Assembly (NCBI GenBank): GCA_964632355.1
Contig: CAZWBW010000059.1
Span: 1 to 18,054, forward strand
Direction: 5' to 3'
Length of the DNA stretch: 18,054 bases
From: JALOAP01 sp964632355
GTDB lineage: Bacteria; Chloroflexota; Dehalococcoidia; Tepidiformales; Tepidiformaceae
Shown here piece by piece: positions 12,576 to 18,054 of the stretch (its first letter is position 1; each line of letters opens with the position of its first letter). A model generated the notes under the pieces. That model ran no database searches. It was not told where the DNA came from and saw only the letters and a list, made by a program, of their open reading frames with translations. Position numbers and translations under genes: made by a program.

Positions 12576-12597
12576 ATTCTAGCTCATGGGCTACGAT
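12576..12597. promoter_or_regulatory. Divergent promoter pair
   Basis: On the minus strand TAGAAT (12581-12576) suits the hydrolase gene with a leader of about 35 nt. On the plus strand TACGAT (12592-12597) suits the coiled-coil gene with a leader of about 22 nt holding AGGAGG. The two hexamers are only 10 bp apart, so polymerases may compete. Confidence 0.45.
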
Positions 12598-12625
12598 CGG
12601 GGCAGATGGGCGGCAGGAGGATCAT

Positions 12626-13024
12626 GTGACCCAACCAAAGTCGTTCGATGAGCTCATCAACGCGTGGCGGCGGCTCAGCGACGAATATCTCGCCACCTTC
12701 CGCGAAGCGCTCGAAATGGGCGCCGCGGCCTTTACCTCGGGCCCTGCGGGGCGCTCCGGAGCCGATGCGAACGCCGGCGACCGCAGCAAGGCCGAAACCA
12801 ACGGGGCCCAGGGAGCGGCATCCGCCACCGGCGAGGCGCCCCCGGACCTCGCCGGGCGCCTCGACGCCCTCGAAGAGCGCGTGCGGCGGCTCGAACAGGC
12901 CGTCGCGGCACTCGTCGAATCGGGCTTCGACGATGACGACGAAGACGACGGTCTCGAAGCCAGGCTCGATGCTCTCGAGGAGCGCCTCGAAAAGCTCCGC
13001 AAGAAGATTCGCCGCCGGAGCTGA
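12626..13024 (+). CDS. Small coiled-coil protein, phasin-like by composition
   Basis: A 132-residue protein. GTG at 12626 is the start because AGGAGG lies 5 nt upstream; an overlapping ATG at 12624 is in another frame. Residues 1-35 form a helix (FDELINAWRRLSDEYLATF), 36-72 a Gly/Ala/Ser-rich linker, and about 73-132 two heptad-repeat coiled coils (LDALEERVRRLEQAVAALV and LEARLDALEERLEKLRKKI) split by an acidic DDDDEDD stretch. The layout recalls phasins and the PhaE subunit of polyhydroxyalkanoate synthase, but no such enzyme is nearby and length is short, so this is only a resemblance. Confidence 0.75.
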   Translation: MTQPKSFDELINAWRRLSDEYLATFREALEMGAAAFTSGPAGRSGADANAGDRSKAETNGAQGAASATGEAPPDLAGRLDALEERVRRLEQAVAALVESGFDDDDEDDGLEARLDALEERLEKLRKKIRRRS

Positions 13025-13077
13025 AACGAACGGGGGCCCGGGCTCCCGGCCCGCGCCCCCGCGCATGCAGGTTCGTT
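13025..13077. terminator. Nested inverted repeat between convergent genes
   Basis: AACGAAC (13025-13031) pairs with GTTCGTT (13071-13077), enclosing GGGGGC (13032-13037) and GCCCCC (13055-13060). It begins directly after the coiled-coil gene stop and ends 10 bp before the lipoprotein stop, so it is well placed as a bidirectional terminator. Confidence 0.55.
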
Positions 13078-13087
13078 AGCCCGGCGC

Positions 13088-14191
13088 CTAACCGAGCGCC
13101 GCACACTCCGGAAGGCTATCGGCGATCTGGTCGATCTCCGATGTGTCGTAGATGTCGAGCGCGTCGAACGACGCCCCGATCTCGTCGAACGCCGCCTCGA
13201 ACCGCGTCGCCAGGTCCTCGACTTCCGAGAGGAACACCGCCGGGTCCGTCGTGCTCAGCGCCTCGGCGTCGGCGACAGCGGCATCGAAGATCGCCACGAT
13301 GTCGCTCACCCCGAGCTCGATGGCCGCCTGCACTTGCGCCCCATCCGGGATGTCCGGCTGCCCCAGCAGCAGGATGTCGAGTTCGAGGTCCATTGAGCGG
13401 TCCCGCGCATCCTCGAACGCGGCAACCAGCACATCCTTCGCGGCCTCCAGGTCGTTCACATCCTGCATGGTGAGGTCATCCGAGATGGCCATGAGGTCGT
13501 CGACGAACGTGACGAACGCCGTGCAGAACCCGGCAACCCACTCCTCGGTCGCGATAGCCGAGGACTGCTCCTGCCCAACGTCGTCCTCGAGGTCCTCCTC
13601 GAAGTCCCCGAGGTCATCGTCGAGGTCGAACACAATGCGCGCGCACTCCGGGTCGGCTTCGAACGCCGCGACCAGGTCCTCGACGTCCTGGTTGTCCTGC
13701 GCGAGCGTGTCCAGGCGGTCGCGCACCGATTCCGATTCCTGCGCGCTAAAGAACACAGCCAGCAGCGCGAAGAAGTACTCGTCCGACTCGGGATCGAGCT
13801 TCTTCATCTCCTCGATGATCCGGTCGAGTTCGGCCCCTTCTTCCTCGAAGTTGTCGACGAAGGCAGCGACGACCGCCTCGCCGTCCTCGATATCGGGCTT
13901 GCCCAGCTTCTTGAATTCGCCAACCAGGTCGTCCTGGATGTCCCGGGCCTTTTCGAGGAGTTCGATGAGCTTCTCGTGCCCCGCGACCGTGTCCGTTTCG
14001 GGTTCGACGCTGTCGAATTCGGCGTCGAGCGCATCAAGCTCCGGCTTGTAATCCAGCGCGAGGTCGCACACATCGGCGACCCACTGGTCCATCTCCACTG
14101 CGTCGCCGTCCCCGCCGCCACAAGCTACTACGAGGCTAGAAAACGCCAGTGCCGCTCCCGGCACCAGCAAGAATCGAGAAATGAAATTCAT
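13088..14191 (-). CDS. Acidic lipoprotein with internal domain duplication, unknown function
   Basis: A 367-residue exported lipoprotein. Residues 1-23 are a signal peptide with lipobox LVVAC, Cys24 being the lipidation site, then GGGDGD. The mature part is strongly acidic and helical. It consists of two copies of one domain about 181 residues apart: WVADVC (37-42) matches WVAGFC (218-223), LGKPDIEDG (96-104) matches LGQPDIPDG, and PEC (Cys183) matches PEC (Cys363). Cys42-Cys183 and Cys223-Cys363 have nearly equal separations (141 and 140), suggesting one disulfide per domain. Copies have diverged, so the duplication is old. I know no family. A 17-bp inverted repeat ends 10 bp before the ATG and no Shine-Dalgarno sequence is seen. 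Confidence 0.8.
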   Translation of the reverse strand: MNFISRFLLVPGAALAFSSLVVACGGGDGDAVEMDQWVADVCDLALDYKPELDALDAEFDSVEPETDTVAGHEKLIELLEKARDIQDDLVGEFKKLGKPDIEDGEAVVAAFVDNFEEEGAELDRIIEEMKKLDPESDEYFFALLAVFFSAQESESVRDRLDTLAQDNQDVEDLVAAFEADPECARIVFDLDDDLGDFEEDLEDDVGQEQSSAIATEEWVAGFCTAFVTFVDDLMAISDDLTMQDVNDLEAAKDVLVAAFEDARDRSMDLELDILLLGQPDIPDGAQVQAAIELGVSDIVAIFDAAVADAEALSTTDPAVFLSEVEDLATRFEAAFDEIGASFDALDIYDTSEIDQIADSLPECAALG

Positions 14192-14201
14192 GCGATTTTA
14201 C

Positions 14202-14267
14202 TGTTGCTCCGTAACCGAAATCTCCGTAGTGGATCAACCCGCCGGGATTATCGGTTACGGAGCAACA
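14202..14267. repeat. 66-bp element with 17-bp perfect inverted repeats
   Basis: TGTTGCTCCGTAACCGA (14202-14218) is the exact reverse complement of 14251-14267, with a 32-nt interior. It lies between the MDR gene and the lipoprotein gene on the minus strand. There is no T-tract on either side, so it is not a standard terminator. It could be a regulatory hairpin in the lipoprotein leader, an operator, or a small mobile-element remnant. Confidence 0.85.
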
Positions 14268-14311
14268 ACGAACACATTACCCGGGCACTTCCAGGGTTAA
14301 GATCAGCAAAC

Positions 14312-15280
14312 TTACGGGATAAGCAGTACTCTCCCGAAAGCCTTCCGGCTCTCGATATACCGGTGCGCTTCGGCCGCCTCGGCAAGCGGGAATGTGCGAT
14401 CGATTACCGCCCGGATTTCGCCCGCCGCCGCTTCGTTCAGCAGCCGTTCGATCATCGCCCGGCACCGCGCGTTGTTGGTCGCGAACTCCGCCGCCAGCAG
14501 CACCCCCGTCAGCGATGCGTTCTTCATCACCAGCGGCCACGTGTCCTGCCGGCTATCGTCGCGGCCTGCGCGCCCCACGCTGATGACGCGGCCGCGATAG
14601 GCCACCGCCTCCAGCGACTGCTGGAGCACCGGCCCACCCACCGAATCGACGATGAGGTCCGGCCCGCGCCCCTCGGTGAGCTCCCGCACCGCGTCCGTCC
14701 AGTCGCGCGCGACGTAGTTGATGCCGTGGTCGAGGCCGAACTCCTTCAGGCGCGCCAGCCGCTCATCGCTCGAAGCCGTGGCCAGCACCGTCGCTCCCGC
14801 GCGCTTCGCCAGCTGCACCGCCGCCAGGCCCACGCCGCTCGCGCCCGCGTGGATGAGCACCGTCTCGCCCGCCTTCAGGTGGCCGAATTCGAACAGGCAG
14901 TCGTCGGCCGTTCCGAACTCGATAGGGATCGCCGCCGCCTGCTCGATCGTGAGCCCTTCCGGGATGGCATAGGCAGCGCGTTCCGGCACCGAAACCAGTT
15001 CGGCGTGCGAACCATGGCTCATCGTCGCGACCACCGGCTGGCCCGGGCGGAACTGCGTCACCCGCTCGCCCACATCGCGCACGACGCCGGCCGCCTGGTA
15101 CCCAACGATGTGCGGCACCGACGCCAGCTGCCCCCGGCTCCGGTTCAGCGTGTCGCCGCCCTGGATGCCGATCGCCTTCACTTCGATGATGATCCCGCCC
15201 GGCCGAAGCTCCGGGTCGGGAACGTCTTCGTAGCGCAATACCTCCGGTCCGCCCGTGTGGTAATAGACCGCTGCCTTCAT
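14312..15280 (-). CDS. MDR-family NADPH:quinone oxidoreductase-like enzyme
   Basis: A 322-residue medium-chain dehydrogenase/reductase of normal length. The N-terminal GroES-like domain opens with MKAAVYYHTGGPEVL; the Rossmann domain has GASGVG (146-151) followed by AAVQLAKRAGATVLAT. The four structural-zinc cysteines and the catalytic GHE motif are absent, which places it with zinc-free quinone oxidoreductases (QOR, zeta-crystallin type) that use NADPH to reduce quinones or enones. ATG 15280 has GGAGG 6 nt upstream. It stands upstream of the lipoprotein gene on the same strand, separated by the inverted-repeat element. Confidence 0.9.
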   Translation of the reverse strand: MKAAVYYHTGGPEVLRYEDVPDPELRPGGIIIEVKAIGIQGGDTLNRSRGQLASVPHIVGYQAAGVVRDVGERVTQFRPGQPVVATMSHGSHAELVSVPERAAYAIPEGLTIEQAAAIPIEFGTADDCLFEFGHLKAGETVLIHAGASGVGLAAVQLAKRAGATVLATASSDERLARLKEFGLDHGINYVARDWTDAVRELTEGRGPDLIVDSVGGPVLQQSLEAVAYRGRVISVGRAGRDDSRQDTWPLVMKNASLTGVLLAAEFATNNARCRAMIERLLNEAAAGEIRAVIDRTFPLAEAAEAHRYIESRKAFGRVLLIP

Positions 15281-15303
15281 CGCACACCTCCAACTGCCCG
15301 GGA

Positions 15304-15309
15304 ATTCTA
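15304..15309 (-). promoter_or_regulatory. Candidate -10 element (TAGAAT) of the MDR gene
   Basis: TAGAAT on the minus strand would start transcription near 15297, leaving a 17-nt leader that carries the GGAGG. Confidence 0.45.
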
Positions 15310-15468
15310 GGGCAGCGGCGCGTCTCAGGCGCCAGCCTCACCCGACGCCGAAGGCGGCAGCCGACAGTCACCTGCGCCACACACCTGCAACCCGCCGCCC
15401 GCCCCGCTTGTTCGTACGCACGGCGCGCTGCGGCACCCTTGGCCCCACACCCCCTCGAGGAGGACGCC

Positions 15469-15660
15469 ATGAGCGAGCCACGCGCCGACGACCAGGGCGC
15501 CACAACCCCGGCAGACGAACAGCCACCGAAAAAGCGCAAGTTCAAGTCCGAAGACGAGATGAACCCCGGGAAGAACTACCGGCTCCAGGGCGGCGAAGCC
15601 CGCTTCGAATTCGACCCCGCGAACCACCAGGCATCCGAAGAAGGCGGCGAACCCCAGTAG
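15469..15660 (+). CDS. Small charged, probably disordered protein
   Basis: A 63-residue hydrophilic protein. ATG 15469 is chosen because GAGGAGG lies 5 nt upstream; an in-frame ATG-less extension to 15439 lacks such a site. Composition is Glu/Asp/Lys/Pro-rich with one more ordered stretch, MNPGKNYRLQGGEARFEF. No cysteine, membrane segment or known motif. The good ribosome-binding site is the main support that it is real. Confidence 0.6.
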   Translation: MSEPRADDQGATTPADEQPPKKRKFKSEDEMNPGKNYRLQGGEARFEFDPANHQASEEGGEPQ

Positions 15661-15903
15661 CCCCCCTGCCCCGGCGTACTCACCCCATTGCGAAATATGT
15701 GATGCGCGGAATCGCTATGCTTTGTAATGGGACTGTAATCTGTTTACATCAGCAGGAAAGGAGACGGGACCAGCACGGAGGCTAGACTCGGCCTCGCTTA
15801 TGGCAATTCTGTGCGGTGTGCTGCAAAGTGCACATCGCACTCGCATCCACGAACGCCTCTTTCGTAGCCGCGAGTACACTCGCCGCGGAGTTGTTTCAGA
15901 GCG
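15661..15903 (+). promoter_or_regulatory. Upstream region of the PAS sensor gene
   Basis: A stretch at about 15690-15765 is markedly richer in A+T than the surroundings and contains TATGCT, TTGTAA, TAATCT and TTACAT hexamers and an AGGAAAGGAGA, but no reading frame starts at a suitable distance after it. TACACT (15875-15880) is a second -10 candidate, 23 nt before the sensor ATG. Which one is used cannot be decided. Confidence 0.35.
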
Positions 15904-18054
15904 ATGCCATCAGGACATGAGTCGCAGGGCGGGCGCGAACACTCGCGCCATGCGCTGACTTCGGCACCATTCGAAGCGCTCCTCCATGGCGCCCCATGCC
16001 CCCTCGCACTCCTCGATGCCAACTACCGCTTCGTCCGCGTAAACCCTGCCTTCGCCCGCTTCTTCCACGCCGGCCCCGATGCGTTCCCGGGCAAGTCCAT
16101 GGAAGAAGCGCTCGGGCCCGCGTGGGCCGGCATCCCGGCAGGAACCCCCTCTGCGGAGGGTGTCGTCGTACACGTGGCCGAAGAACGCGACGGCCGCCAG
16201 CGCCACCTCGAAGCGCTCATCTACGCCATCAACGACGGCGAGGCCTTCGGGCTCGCCGTGCAGGAGTCCGGCGCCGGCCCGAACGGCTCCGAACCGTCGA
16301 TCGCCCAGCTCGTCGAAAACGAGGCCGGCCGCCGCGCGCGTGTTCGCACCGAAGCCATGCCCGCCATCGTCGCCGAGGCCACACCCCGCGGCGATGCCCT
16401 CTACTTCAACCAGCGCTGGTACGACTACACCGGGCTCACCCCCGAGGAATCGTTCTTCGGACGCTGGCGCAACGCCGTCCACCCCGAAGACCTCGCCCGG
16501 GTGCAGCGAGCCCACGAAGCCGGGGAACTCACCGGCGATGTCGAGTTCGAATTCCGGCTTCGCCGCGCCGATGGCGAGTACCGCTGGCACCTCGGCCGCC
16601 GCTTCGGCGACCGCGACGAAAACGGGAAGCTCCGCTCCTGGATTGTCACCGCCATCGATATCGACGACCGCAAGCAGGCGGTCGAAGCGCTCGCCCGGAG
16701 CGAAGAGCGCCACCGCCGGCTCGCCAACGCCATGGCCGCCCTCGTGATGGAGACCACTGCCGATGGCGCCGCCCTCTGGTGCAACAAAGCGTTCCTCACC
16801 TACTCCGGGCTCAGCGAACAGGAGTTCTCCGGCCACGGGTGGATGCAAATCGTCCACCCCGACGACGTTGAGACATTCCCGGCCTCACTCGAGGACATCG
16901 AGTCGCCGTGGACAGCCGAAGTGCGGCTTCGCAACGCCGCGGGCGAATACCGCTGGCACCTCGGCCGCGCCGTGGGCGGTTACCACCGCGGCGATACGAA
17001 GACGTGGGTCTGCACAGCGATCGACATCCACGATCGCAAGGTCGCTGAGGACGCGCGTGAACGCGCCTCGACCCTCGTCCGCCAGCTCGCCGATGCCCTC
17101 CCCGTCCTCGTCGCGGTGAGCGACTCCAACCAGGAAATCGTCTACCTCAGTCCGCGCTGGTCCGAATACACCGGAGTCCCGCTCGACCAGATCTCCGCGC
17201 CCGAAGACGCCCTCTCGCTCTTCCACCCCGACGACCAGCCCGCGATGCGCCGCATGGCCGAGGCGCAACGCCGCCACGAACCCGACGAGGCAGAAGTCCG
17301 CATTCGCCGCCGCGATGGCACCTACCGCTGGCACTGGATTCGTTCCCAGCCGGTCCGCGTCCCCCAGGACGAGCTCACCTACTGGACCGCGCTCGCCATC
17401 GACATCCACGACCGCAAGATCGCCGAAGACACCGTCCGCCGCCACGCCGGGCAGCTTCGCGCCATGGCCGAAGCCGCGACGGAGATCAACAGCCGCGCCG
17501 ACATCCGCCACATCCTTTCGGGCCTCACCAAGCGCGCGCGGCGCGTCATCGGCGCACACGCTGCGATCACCACGCTCGCGGTTGGCGGCAACTGGTCGAA
17601 CCCGATTACGGCCGTCTCCACTTCGCCCGAGGCCGAGGGGCAGAACTGGGAGGAGCTCGGTTCCCGGCCCGCGGTTTGCGACCTCATCCTGGAAGGCCAC
17701 CCCATTCGGCTCACGCGTGCCGAAGCCGCGACCCACCCCGCGTTCGCAAACAACGGCAACCCCGAGGCCGCCACCGCCGATGGCGTTCTCGCCGTGCCAC
17801 TCAAGAGCGAGACCGGCCAGGTGCTCGGGTTCATGCTCTTAACGAACCGCTTCGAAGGCGAGTTCGACGAGACCGACCAGGCCGTTGTCGAACAACTCGC
17901 CCGCTTCGCAGCCACCACCATCGAGAAGTCGCAGCTCCTCTCCGAACTCGAAGGTGAGCGCCTGCGGCTCGCCGCCGTGTTCGACCAGATGCACGCCGGC
18001 GTCATCATCGTCTCGGCCGCCGGCGACATGCTCCTTAGCAACGCCCGCGCCAGC
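15904..18054 (+). CDS. Multi-PAS/GAF sensor protein, 3'-truncated by the window
   Basis: The first 717 residues are visible and the frame is open to the window edge. No signal peptide or membrane helix is seen, so it is a cytoplasmic sensor. Domains: a divergent PAS at about 20-125; three PAS-PAC units at about 140-255, 265-375 and 390-500, each with HPEDL/HPDDV/HPDDQ, then (D/A)G(E/T)YRWH, and ending DIDDRK or DIHDRK; a GAF domain at about 515-675 (MAEAATEINSRADIRHIL to ARFAATTIEKSQLL); and the start of another PAS from about 685. Such chains normally end in a histidine kinase, GGDEF or phosphatase domain, which would lie beyond the edge. ATG 15904 is the only suitable in-frame start; its ribosome-binding site is weak (GGAG 13 nt upstream). 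Confidence 0.85.
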   Translation, partial: MPSGHESQGGREHSRHALTSAPFEALLHGAPCPLALLDANYRFVRVNPAFARFFHAGPDAFPGKSMEEALGPAWAGIPAGTPSAEGVVVHVAEERDGRQRHLEALIYAINDGEAFGLAVQESGAGPNGSEPSIAQLVENEAGRRARVRTEAMPAIVAEATPRGDALYFNQRWYDYTGLTPEESFFGRWRNAVHPEDLARVQRAHEAGELTGDVEFEFRLRRADGEYRWHLGRRFGDRDENGKLRSWIVTAIDIDDRKQAVEALARSEERHRRLANAMAALVMETTADGAALWCNKAFLTYSGLSEQEFSGHGWMQIVHPDDVETFPASLEDIESPWTAEVRLRNAAGEYRWHLGRAVGGYHRGDTKTWVCTAIDIHDRKVAEDARERASTLVRQLADALPVLVAVSDSNQEIVYLSPRWSEYTGVPLDQISAPEDALSLFHPDDQPAMRRMAEAQRRHEPDEAEVRIRRRDGTYRWHWIRSQPVRVPQDELTYWTALAIDIHDRKIAEDTVRRHAGQLRAMAEAATEINSRADIRHILSGLTKRARRVIGAHAAITTLAVGGNWSNPITAVSTSPEAEGQNWEELGSRPAVCDLILEGHPIRLTRAEAATHPAFANNGNPEAATADGVLAVPLKSETGQVLGFMLLTNRFEGEFDETDQAVVEQLARFAATTIEKSQLLSELEGERLRLAAVFDQMHAGVIIVSAAGDMLLSNARAS

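Noticed and set aside
12626..13024. PhaE subunit of polyhydroxyalkanoate synthase
   Set aside because: Only general coiled-coil resemblance; the protein is too short and no phaC is near.
14202..14267. Rho-independent terminator of the MDR gene
   Set aside because: Stem is long and the loop is 32 nt, with no T-tract after either arm.
15800..15958. 52-codon plus-strand frame starting at 15800
   Set aside because: No ribosome-binding site, Arg-rich product, and it overlaps the start of the PAS sensor gene by more than 50 bp in another frame.

Overview
The window is GC-rich bacterial chromosomal DNA with short intergenic gaps and ordinary housekeeping and accessory genes. No phage, transposase or plasmid gene is visible. 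Protein content, the many intergenic heptad repeats and the scaffold-style run of 100 N suggest a metagenome-assembled or draft genome. I would guess Chloroflexota (Dehalococcoidia-like), but nothing here proves the phylum. A gene for selenocysteine tRNA shows that the organism probably makes selenoproteins.

Layout. 1-1343: a nitroreductase, then about 590 bp without a gene that holds a perfect 95-bp tandem duplication, each copy with a terminator-like hairpin. 1344-3698 (minus): a P1B metal ATPase with a CPD motif and a His-rich N-terminus. 3961-5372: a two-gene operon of a sugar/polyol-phosphate nucleotidyltransferase and a CDP-alcohol phosphatidyltransferase, resembling the IPCT/DIPPS pair that makes di-myo-inositol phosphate. 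5369-6381 (minus): a thioredoxin-like [2Fe-2S] protein and a MarC-family membrane protein. 6683-8281: a secreted beta-solenoid protein fused to a membrane domain, then a CvpA-family protein. 8306-8533 (minus): a small four-cysteine ORF. 8639-9970: lysA. 9970-10641: a repeat-rich stretch with the assembly gap. 10654-11102: a Trm112-like zinc protein overlapping a small membrane protein. 11211-11534: an unknown 107-residue protein. 11600-11697 (minus): tRNA-Sec. 11734-12534 (minus): an alpha/beta hydrolase. 12626-13024: a coiled-coil protein. 13088-14191 (minus): an acidic lipoprotein made of two copies of one domain. 14312-15280 (minus): a quinone-oxidoreductase-type MDR enzyme. 15469-15660: a small disordered protein. 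15904 to the window end: a multi-PAS/GAF sensor, cut off at its 3' end.

Two genome-wide habits stand out. First, five genes have a TANNNT -10 element exactly 6-7 nt before the start codon and no Shine-Dalgarno sequence, so their mRNAs are predicted to be leaderless; most other genes have a clear GGAG-type site. Second, at least seven intergenic spots carry degenerate tandem repeats with a strict 7-bp period but different words; four of them lie just upstream of predicted -10 elements.

The strongest candidates for something undescribed are the heptad-repeat family, the duplicated acidic lipoprotein with a 17-bp perfect inverted repeat directly before its start, and the collapsed repeat around the gap. 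Gene functions come from motif recognition only; no search could be run.
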